NCBI RefSeq assembly: GCF_937999985.1
Contig: NZ_CALLDG010000108.1
Location: 1 to 18,589, forward strand
DNA length: 18,589 bases
Direction of reading: 5' to 3'
Source of the DNA: an uncultured Corynebacterium sp.
GTDB taxonomy: Bacteria; Actinomycetota; Actinomycetes; Mycobacteriales; Mycobacteriaceae
Below, piece after piece: positions 1-6,853 of this stretch. Under the pieces are notes generated by a model. The model did not search any database. It was not told where the DNA came from and saw only the letters and a list, made by a program, of their open reading frames with translations. The position numbers were made by a program, and so were the translations under genes. Within the stretch, counting starts at the first letter, position 1. Every line of letters starts with the position of its first letter.

Positions 1-2050
1 GGACTTCAAGGGCGGCGCCAGCTTCCTGGGGATGGATCGGTTGCCCCACACGTCCGCGCTGATTACCAATCTGGCTGAGGAGGCGGGGCTGGTCGACCGA
101 ATGCAGGATAGTTTGCTGGGGGAGATGCATCGGCGTCAAGAAAAGCTCCGCGCCGCAGGACTGACCACGGCGGCCGAATACAACCGCGTCTGCCCAGGGC
201 AGATGCCAGCACTGTTTATCGTGGTGGACGAGTTCTCCGAGCTGTTGCACGCCCGGCCCGAGTTCGCCGAGGTGTTCGCAGCGATCGGTCGGCTGGGTCG
301 CAGCTTGCGAATGCACCTGCTGCTGGCCACCCAGCGACTGGAGGAAGGGCGCCTACGCGGCCTGGAATCCCACCTGAGCTACCGCATCGCCCTGCGCACA
401 TTCTCTGCCTCCGAATCCCGCGCGCTGATCGGCACCACCGAGGCCTACGAGCTGCCCGCCACCCCAGGTGCCGCGATCCTTTCCGCCGGGGACAAAGTAC
501 GCTTCCACTCGGCCTATGTCTCCGGCCCGGAATTGCCTCGCGACCAGCGGCTGGTGCGGGTGCTGGGCTCCACCGTGGAGGCGGAGACCACCACCATGCA
601 GATGGTGATCGACCGGCTAGAGGGGCCGAACCAGAATCCGGTATGGCTGCCGCCGCTGCCGGAAGATCTGCCCGCCAGCGAGGTTATGGAGCCCCGCGCG
701 CCGGGCGTGGCCCGCATTGGCCTGGAGGATCTTCCCTTCGAGGGGCTGCAGGTGCCGATGGATGTGGACCTGCGCCGCAAGCATTGGGCGATCGTCGGCC
801 AGCCGCGCACGGGCAAGACCACGGCGGTGCGCAGCCTGGTGTTGGGGTGGGTATTGAGCTCGCCGGGCTGGCCCGTGTACATCTTCGACCCGGGCGGTGG
901 ACTGAGGGATCTCGCGCGTTTGCCACAGGTGGCGGCGGTGGTGGGGCCCGATGGGCTGGCGCGCCTGTTCGACGAGATGGAGCAGACGGAAGGCCAACGC
1001 CTGCTGATCATTGATGGGCTGGACCAGGTAGGGACAGCCAGCGGTGGGGCGGGCGAGGAGGAACAGCGTCTGATCCGCCTGGCCACCACCGGCCTGGAGC
1101 GTGGTCTGCACGTGGTGGTCACAGCACTGCGGTGGAACTTCCGACCCTCGTTGCGGGACGTGCTGACCGGCCAGATCGAACTACGGATGACCCCGCTAGA
1201 CGCGCATTTCCGCGAAGCGCAGAAATCCCTTCCAGACGTGCCCGGCCGGGGTGTGTCGTTCCGCGGCAAGCACGTGCAGTTCGCAAACTCCACCGCGCAG
1301 GACATCGAGCACGTGCGGATGGAAAGTGCCCGTCGCGGCGAGCCGGAGGTGGCCATGCGGGTGCTGCCGGGGCGCATCGGTTGGGAGGAGCTGGGCGACC
1401 CGCAGGCATTCGCTATCGGCGGCCCGCGCCTGGATCCGGTCCGTTGGGATCGGGGGACTTTCCCGCACCTGGTGGCCATTGGGCAGGCAGGCAGTGGAGT
1501 GACGACTGCCCTGCGCGCCGTCATGCAGTCCGTCGCAGAGACTCGCAGCCACACCGGCGAGCCGCCGGAGTTCCTGGTCACGGACACGCGCCGCGGGTTG
1601 CTGGGGGTTGCGGGCTACCGCGTGCCGGAGGACTTCCGCGCGGACTTGGCCGAGTGGGTTGCCACGCTGCGGGCGCGCATTCCGGGCAGCGACGTGACCC
1701 CGCAGCAGCTGCGGGAACGCTCCTGGTGGTCCGGGCCGGAGCTATTCGTGGTGGTCGACGATGCGGACGCCGATCCCGGGCTCGACCAGCTTCTTCCCCT
1801 GTTGCCGTACGCCGCCGACATTGGCTTGCACCTGGTGCTTGGCCGCCGCTCGGGGCAGTTCGCCCGCGCGGCCTACCAGCCGCTGACACAGGCTATGCGC
1901 GACCAGAGCGCGTGGTTGCTGTTTTCTGCGCCACGCGAGGACGGGCCGATCGCGGGGGTTCGTTTAGTACGACGCCCACAGGGGCGCGCCGCCTATGTGC
2001 ACAAAGAAACCTGGACGGTGCACGTGGCCGAGGTGGCGGAACAGAACTGA
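1..2050 (+). CDS. eccC: Type VII secretion FtsK/SpoIIIE-family ATPase EccC (ESX-4 type), 5'-truncated
   Basis: Motor ATPase of the type VII secretion system; it recognises WXG100 substrates and powers export at the inner membrane. The reading frame is open from base 2, and its first residues (DFKGGASFLG) match the middle of the EccC first ATPase domain, so the N-terminus, the membrane segments and the first Walker A lie outside the window. About 682 residues are visible. The first domain shows a Walker B (LFIVVDEFSELL, from base 212). The second has a canonical Walker A (GQPRTGKTT, 797-823) and a Walker B-like RLLIIDGLDQ (from 998). The third has GQAGSGVTT (1481-1507), where Val replaces the Walker A lysine, and LFVVVDDAD (from 1742). 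An apparent ATG at 32 is internal. The gene is followed by an Rv3446c-family gene and WXG100 genes, as in ESX-4 loci. I am sure of the family; the ESX-4 subtype rests on synteny. Confidence 0.95.
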   Translation, partial: DFKGGASFLGMDRLPHTSALITNLAEEAGLVDRMQDSLLGEMHRRQEKLRAAGLTTAAEYNRVCPGQMPALFIVVDEFSELLHARPEFAEVFAAIGRLGRSLRMHLLLATQRLEEGRLRGLESHLSYRIALRTFSASESRALIGTTEAYELPATPGAAILSAGDKVRFHSAYVSGPELPRDQRLVRVLGSTVEAETTTMQMVIDRLEGPNQNPVWLPPLPEDLPASEVMEPRAPGVARIGLEDLPFEGLQVPMDVDLRRKHWAIVGQPRTGKTTAVRSLVLGWVLSSPGWPVYIFDPGGGLRDLARLPQVAAVVGPDGLARLFDEMEQTEGQRLLIIDGLDQVGTASGGAGEEEQRLIRLATTGLERGLHVVVTALRWNFRPSLRDVLTGQIELRMTPLDAHFREAQKSLPDVPGRGVSFRGKHVQFANSTAQDIEHVRMESARRGEPEVAMRVLPGRIGWEELGDPQAFAIGGPRLDPVRWDRGTFPHLVAIGQAGSGVTTALRAVMQSVAETRSHTGEPPEFLVTDTRRGLLGVAGYRVPEDFRADLAEWVATLRARIPGSDVTPQQLRERSWWSGPELFVVVDDADADPGLDQLLPLLPYAADIGLHLVLGRRSGQFARAAYQPLTQAMRDQSAWLLFSAPREDGPIAGVRLVRRPQGRAAYVHKETWTVHVAEVAEQN

Positions 2051-2090
2051 GAACGATTGAGAGTAATTAGGAACGATTGAGAGTAAAGAG
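2051..2090. repeat. 20-bp tandem duplication just after the eccC stop
   Basis: Two adjacent 20-base units start at 2051 and 2071. Their first 16 bases (GAACGATTGAGAGTAA) are identical and only the last four differ. The repeat begins directly after the eccC stop codon and fills most of the gap to the next gene. It may be a replication-slippage duplication; no function is evident. Confidence 0.8.
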
Positions 2091-2103
2091 TGGGGTGGGG
2101 AAA

Positions 2104-3438
2104 ATGAGGGCAGATCAGAAGATTGGGGAAGCTCGGGGACTGCTGGCCGAGGCGCTGGCGCTGCAGGAATCGGGCGTGCTGGTCAGTGGTATGACGGTGA
2201 CGGATCTGGCCACGGGGTTCGTGGTGACCGGCGATGCAGAGATGCAACGTCCGGGATACTTGCAGTACGAGGGGGCCGATAGCGCAGCGGGTGCCACGGG
2301 CACTGCGAGCGCCGTGGGTGCCGCGGGTAGAGCGGACGCAGTGGACGACGTGGAGTTCCAGCGTTCCGGGCTGAGCCTTGGCAGGCTCTCTGAACTCTTT
2401 GAGATGGTCAGCGAGGTGCTGGAACAAAGACAGGAACACCCGGAGGCTGCGGCAGTGAACCCGCCGGAGCCGCGTGAGCTGTTCCCCTGGGGTATTGGTT
2501 TGCGGGAGGTAGACGTCCTGGTCACCGGCTCCTTTGCGGTGCAGGTTGTGCACTATCTGCGGATCATGGGCGTGCGTGCGCGACTGGTGGATAACGACAT
2601 GGTGCTGCGAATTGCCAGCGAGCTCGCGCTGGCACAACAGGAGCTGGAACACCTTAACCTTGCCGAACCGATTCACCATCGAAACGTGGACACTGCAGTA
2701 GCAGAACCCGTAGAGGAAGCGGAGGAGTGGCAGGAGGTGGAGGGGGCGTCAATAAAAAAGGAAGAAAGACAAGACAACCGCAGGCTACCCGCGGCGCTGG
2801 CCGCCTTGGCGCTGTTTATCATCGGTGGGCTGGTGGCGACGTTCACGGTGTTCGACTCGCAGGCAGCAGAGAACACGGCTGGCTCGGAAGGCTCGGAAGG
2901 CACGGAAAGCGCTGTGAGCTCCACAGGGAGCCTGAGCGTGGAGCCAGAGGAACCTATCGCAGACGAATCGGGCCTAGAAGGGACAGGCGAGGAGGCGACC
3001 GAACCCTTCCCTGAGCCGCACAGACGGGGCGTGACCACGGCCGATCAGAGTTCACGGCGTGCGGACATACCGATCAGCGTGAACGTTGACGGGTGGCGCT
3101 TAGGCAGTGCAACCCGAGCGCGGGAGGAATACGTCGGCGACGACGAAGGGATGCGTGTGCTGGTGGCGGCCAAGGAGACGCCGCTGAAAACACAAGAGGA
3201 GATGGATGCGGCGATGCTCGGCGCGCTGAACGACGTGAGCAGCAGCGACGATGGGGTGACAGTGGTGTCGACCCAGCCGGTGAGTTACGAGGAGAGCTAT
3301 CCGAGTTCGACGACCTTGTGGCATGTGCGGCTGGTGGACGGGCACCAGATTTCGGTGGGCTGCCAGTACAGGCAGTGGAATGAGCAGCGGGAAAAGGTAT
3401 GCCAGGAGTTTGTGGAGACGGCGCGTCCGGAAAAATAG
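2104..3438 (+). CDS. Type VII secretion-associated membrane protein, Rv3446c family
   Basis: A 444-residue protein directly downstream of eccC, in the position of Rv3446c in ESX-4 loci. Residues 1-195 form a soluble domain; the stretch around residues 135-175 (for example VDVLVTGSFAVQVV) looks like the end of the actin-like fold proposed for this family, while the usual phosphate-binding loops are not recognisable. An acidic Glu-rich linker leads to one transmembrane helix at about 229-250 (LAALALFIIGGLVATF). A Ser/Gly/Glu-rich linker follows (about 251-320), then a C-terminal domain of about 120 residues starting near ISVNVDGWRLG, which matches my memory of the Rv3446c-type C-terminal domain. 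A short N-terminus plus one helix suggests the C-terminal domain is outside the cell. I chose the ATG at 2104; an in-frame TTG at 2077 would add nine residues. The biochemical role is unknown. Confidence 0.8.
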   Translation: MRADQKIGEARGLLAEALALQESGVLVSGMTVTDLATGFVVTGDAEMQRPGYLQYEGADSAAGATGTASAVGAAGRADAVDDVEFQRSGLSLGRLSELFEMVSEVLEQRQEHPEAAAVNPPEPRELFPWGIGLREVDVLVTGSFAVQVVHYLRIMGVRARLVDNDMVLRIASELALAQQELEHLNLAEPIHHRNVDTAVAEPVEEAEEWQEVEGASIKKEERQDNRRLPAALAALALFIIGGLVATFTVFDSQAAENTAGSEGSEGTESAVSSTGSLSVEPEEPIADESGLEGTGEEATEPFPEPHRRGVTTADQSSRRADIPISVNVDGWRLGSATRAREEYVGDDEGMRVLVAAKETPLKTQEEMDAAMLGALNDVSSSDDGVTVVSTQPVSYEESYPSSTTLWHVRLVDGHQISVGCQYRQWNEQREKVCQEFVETARPEK

Positions 3439-3466
3439 GGGAAAGCAGGAAATGTGGGGAATACCG

Positions 3467-3496
3467 TGAACCTTTTCGCAGGACGGCGAGTATAAC
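3467..3496 (+). promoter_or_regulatory. Candidate promoter of the WXG100 gene pair
   Basis: A near-consensus -10 box TATAAC (3491-3496) is preceded at 18 bases by a weak -35 TGAACC (3467-3472). Transcription would start near 3503, which is the first base before an ATG at 3504. This would separate the esx pair from the eccC transcript. The -35 match is poor, so the call rests mainly on the -10. Confidence 0.45.
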
Positions 3497-3503
3497 CCTT
3501 ACG

Positions 3504-3548
3504 ATGGCGCCTTCAACAGGGTTTTCAAGGGGATACCCGGCGGCATGA
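3504..3548 (+). CDS. Putative leader micro-ORF 1 (14 codons) before the WXG100 genes
   Basis: An ATG seven bases after the candidate -10 box opens a 14-residue reading frame (MAPSTGFSRGYPAA). Its TGA overlaps the ATG of the next micro-ORF in an ATGA arrangement, typical of translational coupling. With the start at or next to the predicted transcription start, it would be read as a leaderless message. No homologue is known to me, and a chance ORF of this size is possible. Confidence 0.3.
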   Translation: MAPSTGFSRGYPAA

Positions 3549-3577
3549 TCGAAAAGTTTGCAGAATTTTCAACAGGG
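3512..3577. repeat. Direct repeat TTCAACAGGG in the esx leader
   Basis: TTCAACAGGG occurs at 3512-3521 and 3568-3577, 56 bases apart. In both cases a TTTT run and an AAGG follow, with a small insertion in the second copy. Each copy precedes a start codon (3545 and 3590), so the leader looks like a duplicated translation-initiation segment. Confidence 0.7.
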
Positions 3578-3586
3578 GGATTTTAA
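3545..3586 (+). CDS. Putative leader micro-ORF 2 (13 codons) abutting the first WXG100 gene
   Basis: The ATG at 3545 overlaps the stop of micro-ORF 1. The 13-residue product (MIEKFAEFSTGGF) ends with TAA three bases before the ATG of the first WXG100 gene. A purine-rich AAGGGGA lies about 11 bases upstream. The chain of overlapping starts and stops suggests coupled translation into the WXG100 gene, but at this size coincidence cannot be ruled out. Confidence 0.3.
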   Translation: MIEKFAEFSTGGF

Positions 3587-3589
3587 GGC

Positions 3590-3877
3590 ATGAGCTTTAA
3601 AACAGATGTCAGCACGATGAACCAGGCGGCGAACAACGTCGACCGCGTGAAGGACGAGGTGCAGGGCGAGCTCAGCCGCCTGCGTGGCGTGGTGGATGAC
3701 GTTTCCGGTAGCTGGAAGGGGCAGGCACAGACCTCCTTCCACTCGCTGATGGAGCGTTGGGACGAGAACGCACGGAAGCTCAACGAGGCACTGCAGAGCA
3801 TCGCGGACAACATCCGCGCCAACGCCGGTGACTTTGATACCACCGACGTGGACAACGCAGCAGCTTTCAACGCTTAA
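3590..3877 (+). CDS. esxU: WXG100-family type VII secretion target, EsxU/CFP-10-like partner
   Basis: A 95-residue helical-hairpin protein of the WXG100 family, expected to pair with the next gene's product and leave the cell through the ESX-4 channel. The hairpin turn shows the WxG motif at residues 42-44 (SWKGQAQ). Both flanking helices are long, polar and free of Pro and Gly. The C-terminal tail ends FDTTDVDNAAAFNA; the usual YxxxD/E export signal appears as FxxxD (Phe82 to Asp86). AAGG lies just before the ATG and AGGGGGA further upstream. The symbol esxU is assigned by position (first of the pair after the Rv3446c-family gene); corynebacterial papers often call the pair esxB/esxA. Confidence 0.9.
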   Translation: MSFKTDVSTMNQAANNVDRVKDEVQGELSRLRGVVDDVSGSWKGQAQTSFHSLMERWDENARKLNEALQSIADNIRANAGDFDTTDVDNAAAFNA

Positions 3878-3903
3878 CCCGGGTCGGCTTGGGCGTACAA
3901 GAG

Positions 3904-3927
3904 ATTCATTACAGAATTCATTACAGA
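3904..3927. repeat. 12-bp perfect tandem repeat between the WXG100 genes
   Basis: ATTCATTACAGA is present twice without a gap (3904-3915, 3916-3927), ending just before the ribosome-binding site of the second WXG100 gene. It lengthens the spacer between the two genes. No function is evident. Confidence 0.85.
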
Positions 3928-3938
3928 AGGGGACAGGA

Positions 3939-4220
3939 ATGATTCAGTACAACTTTGCGCAGATCGCCAATGCTGCGGATGACATCAACCGTGGCAATGG
4001 CACCATCAACGGTCTGCTGGGAGACCTTAAGCGCGATCTGCAGCCGATGGTTAGCGAGTGGGAGGGCGCGGCCTCCGACAGCTACCAGGCCGCACAAAAG
4101 AAGTGGGACGACTCCGCACAGGAGATCAACGAAGTGCTGGGGCAGATCTCCCGCACCGTCCGCCAGGCAAATGATCGCATGAGCGAAATCAACACCAACG
4201 CAGCTAATAGCTGGGCATAA
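3939..4220 (+). CDS. esxT: WXG100-family type VII secretion target, EsxT/ESAT-6-like
   Basis: A 93-residue WXG100 protein, the probable heterodimer partner of the preceding product. The WxG motif is WEG at residues 41-43, followed by a Tyr and an Ala-rich helix (ASDSYQAAQKKWDDSA) that closely follows the ESAT-6 and EsxT pattern. The N-terminus (YNFAQI) and C-terminus (AANSWA) resemble M. tuberculosis EsxT (YNF... and AAGVWA) as I remember it. I chose the ATG at 3939 because GGGGACAGG lies immediately upstream and because the protein then has the normal family length; the frame stays open further upstream to 3828. The gene is followed by a strong terminator, so the pair ends the ESX-4 unit. 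Confidence 0.92.
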   Translation: MIQYNFAQIANAADDINRGNGTINGLLGDLKRDLQPMVSEWEGAASDSYQAAQKKWDDSAQEINEVLGQISRTVRQANDRMSEINTNAANSWA

Positions 4221-4250
4221 AACCGGCTAAACCATTTTCTCCCGTCATGC

Positions 4251-4297
4251 TCTCGGGCTCCCCTTGGACTGGAAAGGGAAGCCCGAGATTTTTCTTT
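4251..4297 (+). terminator. Rho-independent terminator of the esx pair
   Basis: Arms of 15 bases (4251-4265 and 4274-4288, core CTCGGGCT/AGCCCGAG) pair with a single mismatch around a loop of about 8 bases. TTTTTCTTT follows at 4289-4297. It begins 30 bases after the second WXG100 stop codon. Confidence 0.93.
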
Positions 4298-4394
4298 AAT
4301 CGACACCCCGCGTTGTGAAACAGACACACGGGACGCAATGTTAAGAAACTTGACCTAATCGTGATGTGCGCAATGAACTGGGGATATGCTGAGG

Positions 4395-4427
4395 AAATGC
4401 TCGCCTCAGGCCTATTGCAGAGCATTT
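4395..4427. repeat. Inverted repeat AAATGCTC-N17-GAGCATTT upstream of the PRC-barrel gene
   Basis: Perfect 8-base arms at 4395-4402 and 4420-4427 flank a 17-base spacer. The right arm ends three bases before a candidate -35 box, a position that suits an activator or repressor site. Apart from this repeat and the promoter candidate, I see no structure in the 300-base gap between the esx terminator and the next gene. Confidence 0.5.
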
Positions 4428-4430
4428 TGC

Positions 4431-4460
4431 TTGAAGCGTCAATAAAACCATGCGTACTGT
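4431..4460 (+). promoter_or_regulatory. Candidate promoter of the PRC-barrel/DUF2382 gene
   Basis: TTGAAG (4431-4436) and TACTGT (4455-4460) are spaced by 18 bases, acceptable for a housekeeping sigma factor. The predicted start near 4467 would give a leader of about 138 bases. A stress sigma-factor promoter elsewhere in the gap is possible. Confidence 0.35.
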
Positions 4461-4604
4461 CTTCTGTGTACGGGAAAGACGAAAACAATCAGCGACACCA
4501 CTGCTGTTGTTACACCACTATGTAATTCCCCACTGTTGGTACTCACCAAGCAAGACAAAACCCCCGTATTGCGTACCGACAAGGTGAAAGGTTTTATTAG
4601 CAAA

Positions 4605-5525
4605 ATGAGCAACGACATCAAGGATCTTTTCAAGGCAACCGCATACGACAACGCTGGCGACAAGCTGGGCAGCGTCAAGGAAATCTTCGTTGACGACAAG
4701 TCCGGCCAGCCCACCTTCGTAGAGGTTAACCACGGCCTGTTCGGAATGAACTCCAGCCTGGTTCCGATGCGCGGCCACAAGTTCGACGGCGAGAACCTGA
4801 ACCTGGCTTTCGCCAAGGATCGCGTGAAGGACGCACCGGACTTCGATGCCGACCAGGCTCTGACCCCGGAGCAGCAGAACGAGATCTACCGCCACTACGG
4901 CCTTGACAATGTTGAGGACACCACCCGTTACGGCGAGGGCGCTGGCAACCAGGATGCTGGCGAGGAGCGCTCCACCCTGGACCGCCACGAGGCTGCCGAA
5001 GGTAACACTACTGCTGGCGCCGGCGTAGGTGCCGCAGGCGCAGGTGTTGCCGGTGCAGGCGTTGCCGGTGCAAACGCCGACCAGGCGGGTGCCACCGAGC
5101 GCGAAGCCGCTAACACCGACGCTGCTAACCGCGAGGCTGCCGTGAACAACGAGGGCGAGATCATCCGCTCCGAGGAGCGCCTGAACGTTCAGAAGGACAA
5201 GGTGCAGACCGGCGAGGCTCGCCTGCGCAAGTATGTAGTCACCGACACTGAGACCGTAGAGGTTCCGGTTACCCGCGAAGAGGTTCGCGTCGAGCGCACC
5301 CCGATCTCCGAGGAGGAGGCAGCTAACCTCAAGGGCAACATCGACGACGCCGGCCAGGAAGCCTCCGTCACCCTGAGCGAGGAGCGTGTCTCTGTGAACA
5401 AGGAGACCGTCCCGGTGGAGAAGGTATCCCTGAACAAGGAGCAGATCACCGAGACCGAGCGTCACACCGAAGAGGTCCGCAAGGAACAGATCGACTCCAA
5501 CATTGAAGGCGACGTCCGTAAGTAA
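4605..5525 (+). CDS. PRC-barrel and DUF2382 (YsnF/AvaK-type) stress-associated protein
   Basis: A 306-residue, strongly acidic and hydrophilic protein without signal peptide or membrane segment. Residues 1 to about 90 form a PRC-barrel domain (ATAYDNAGDKLGSVKEIFVD, then GQPTFVEVNHG). A Gly/Ala/Val-rich linker follows at about 130-165, with a short repeat of the type GAGVAGAGVAGA. The C-terminal third is a DUF2382 domain of repeated beta segments and charged helices (LRKYVVTDTETVEVPV, VTREEVRVERTPI, ETVPVEKVSLNKEQ). Proteins of this build are linked to general stress responses in actinobacteria and cyanobacteria; the biochemical role is unknown. I chose the ATG at 4605 (MSNDIKDL), which fits the usual N-terminus; a TTG at 4536 is in frame but unlikely. 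Codon use is highly biased, like the neighbouring ribosomal genes, which suggests strong expression. It lies between the esx and ribosomal operons as a separate unit. Confidence 0.88.
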   Translation: MSNDIKDLFKATAYDNAGDKLGSVKEIFVDDKSGQPTFVEVNHGLFGMNSSLVPMRGHKFDGENLNLAFAKDRVKDAPDFDADQALTPEQQNEIYRHYGLDNVEDTTRYGEGAGNQDAGEERSTLDRHEAAEGNTTAGAGVGAAGAGVAGAGVAGANADQAGATEREAANTDAANREAAVNNEGEIIRSEERLNVQKDKVQTGEARLRKYVVTDTETVEVPVTREEVRVERTPISEEEAANLKGNIDDAGQEASVTLSEERVSVNKETVPVEKVSLNKEQITETERHTEEVRKEQIDSNIEGDVRK

Positions 5526-5544
5526 CAACTAGGGACTAAGCGAC

Positions 5545-5605
5545 AGAGCCCCGGCTCGCCCTCCCCAATGGCAGGGGAGAGCTAAAGTCGGGGCTCTTTG
5601 CTTTG
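5545..5605 (+). terminator. Terminator after the PRC-barrel gene
   Basis: AGAGCCCCG (5545-5553) pairs with CGGGGCTCT (5589-5597), enclosing an inner stem CTCCCC/GGGGAG (5561-5566, 5574-5579). A modest T-rich tail (TTGCTTTG) follows. The two-tier stem is strong although the T-tract is imperfect. Confidence 0.7.
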
Positions 5606-5646
5606 CAACGTTGGCGGCGACCAGCTCGCGCGCCCAGGTAGGCGTT

Positions 5647-5675
5647 TTGGTCTGCGCGCTAACCTGCACTAAACT
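5647..5675 (+). promoter_or_regulatory. Promoter of the rplM-rpsI operon
   Basis: TTGGTC (5647-5652) and TAAACT (5670-5675) are spaced by exactly 17 bases. TAAACT fits the corynebacterial TAnAnT consensus. Transcription should start near 5682 and yield a leader of about 140 bases. Confidence 0.6.
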
Positions 5676-5694
5676 CCCAAGGGTTGTGTGCACA

Positions 5695-5751
5695 GTGCCC
5701 GGCCTGTCCGGGCGCATGCATTTCTGCGGGTCCCAACCGGCCGCCGCAGAA
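5695..5751 (+). ncRNA. Structured 5' leader of rplM-rpsI, two hairpins
   Basis: Two stable hairpins lie in tandem in the predicted leader. The first pairs GTGCCCGG (5695-5702) with CCGGGCGC (5708-5715), with one G-U pair and a five-base loop. The second pairs TTCTGCGG (5722-5729) perfectly with CCGCAGAA (5744-5751) across a 14-base loop. Leaders of L13/S9 operons in some bacteria bind a ribosomal protein for feedback control. Whether this one does is inference. Confidence 0.45.
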
Positions 5752-5823
5752 GCACTCACGTACTTCACGTTTAAGTGTTCATCTGGCTGGCAGTTCCAAG
5801 ATCAAGACTTTAAGGAGTCCCCT

Positions 5824-6267
5824 GTGACTACTTTCCACCCGAAGAGCGGTGACATCACCCGTAAGTGGTACGTCATCGACGCCACCGACGTGGTGCTGGG
5901 TCGTCTTGCTGTTACCGCAGCTGACCTGCTGCGCGGCAAGAAGAAGCCCTACTTCGCACCGAACGTTGACTGCGGCGACAACGTCATCATCATCAATGCG
6001 GACAAGGTCCACATTTCCTCCAACAAGCGCGAGCGTGAGATGCGCTACCGTCACTCCGGCTACCCGGGTGGTCTGAAGACCATGTCCCTGGGTCGTTCCT
6101 TGGAGCTGCACCCGGAGCGCGTCATCGAGGAGGCAGTCAAGGGCATGATGCCGCACAACAAGCTGTCCCGCGCGTCCATCAAGAAGCTTCGCGTCTTCGC
6201 TGGCCCGGAGCACACTTTCGAGGCCCAGAAGCCTGAGACCTACGAGATCAAGCAGGTGGCACAGTAA
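5824..6267 (+). CDS. rplM: 50S ribosomal protein L13
   Basis: A 147-residue ribosomal protein L13, an early-assembly component of the large subunit. Diagnostic segments are KWYVIDATDVVLGRLA near the N-terminus, GDNVIIINADKV, YRHSGYPGGLK, and the C-terminal MMPHNKLSRASIKKLRVFAGPEH. The GTG at 5824 is the start: AAGGAG lies six bases upstream (5812-5817) and the length is normal for the family. The frame remains open upstream to 5611, but those codons fall in the structured leader. The stop overlaps the ATG of rpsI by one base (TAATG), so the two genes are translationally coupled. Confidence 0.98.
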   Translation: MTTFHPKSGDITRKWYVIDATDVVLGRLAVTAADLLRGKKKPYFAPNVDCGDNVIIINADKVHISSNKREREMRYRHSGYPGGLKTMSLGRSLELHPERVIEEAVKGMMPHNKLSRASIKKLRVFAGPEHTFEAQKPETYEIKQVAQ

Positions 6268-6827
6268 TGACTGAGTACAACGAGAACGTAACCGACGAGC
6301 AGAACGCTGCTGTCGAGGAGAACTTCGAGGGCGAGTACACCGCTACCGACGCAGTGAACGAAGAGTTCGTTGCCACCATCGGTGACTCCATCGCTTCCGA
6401 GGACGAGGCTGAGCAGGTTGAGGCTGAGCCGGTCGTCTTCGAGGGCACCATCCAGACCGTTGGCCGCCGCAAGGAGGCCGTCGTCCGCGTCCGCATGGTT
6501 CCGGGCTCCGGCGAGTTCCTGTGCAACGGCCGTTCCCTGGAGGACTACTTCCCGAACAAGCTGCACCAGCAGCTGATCAAGGCTCCGCTGGTTCTGCTGG
6601 ACCGCGAGAATCAGTTCGACATCCAGGCCAACCTGAACGGTGGCGGCCCCTCCGGCCAGGCTGGCGCTTTCCGCCTGGCTATCGCCCGCGCACTGAACAA
6701 GTACAACCCGGCAGAGCGCACCGACCTGAAGCGCGCTGGCTTCCTGACCCGCGACGCTCGCGCCGTGGAGCGCAAGAAGGCCGGCCTGCACAAGGCACGT
6801 CGCGCACCGCAGTACTCCAAGCGTTAA
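6267..6827 (+). CDS. rpsI: 30S ribosomal protein S9 with acidic N-terminal extension
   Basis: A 186-residue ribosomal protein S9; its basic C-terminal tail reaches the P-site tRNA in the small subunit. The conserved core starts near residue 60 (TIQTVGRRKEAVVRVRMVPG) and contains LNGGGPSGQAGAFRLAIARA and the terminal KKAGLHKARRAPQYSKR. The first 57 or so residues are very acidic (Glu, Asp, Asn, Ala) and have no counterpart in E. coli S9; such extensions are usual in corynebacteria and mycobacteria. The gene starts within the rplM stop codon and ends before a strong terminator, so rplM-rpsI is a two-gene operon. Confidence 0.98.
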   Translation: MTEYNENVTDEQNAAVEENFEGEYTATDAVNEEFVATIGDSIASEDEAEQVEAEPVVFEGTIQTVGRRKEAVVRVRMVPGSGEFLCNGRSLEDYFPNKLHQQLIKAPLVLLDRENQFDIQANLNGGGPSGQAGAFRLAIARALNKYNPAERTDLKRAGFLTRDARAVERKKAGLHKARRAPQYSKR

Positions 6828-6853
6828 ATCGCTCCATCTTTTTGGTGGCGACG

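Noticed and set aside
2077..2103. TTG start nine codons upstream for the Rv3446c-family gene
   Set aside because: It lies within the tandem repeat and adds residues of no family resemblance; the ATG at 2104 is the simpler choice.
5013..5095. Gly/Ala/Val-coding repeat in the PRC-barrel gene as a mobile or regulatory repeat
   Set aside because: It is in frame and explained by a flexible linker of the protein.
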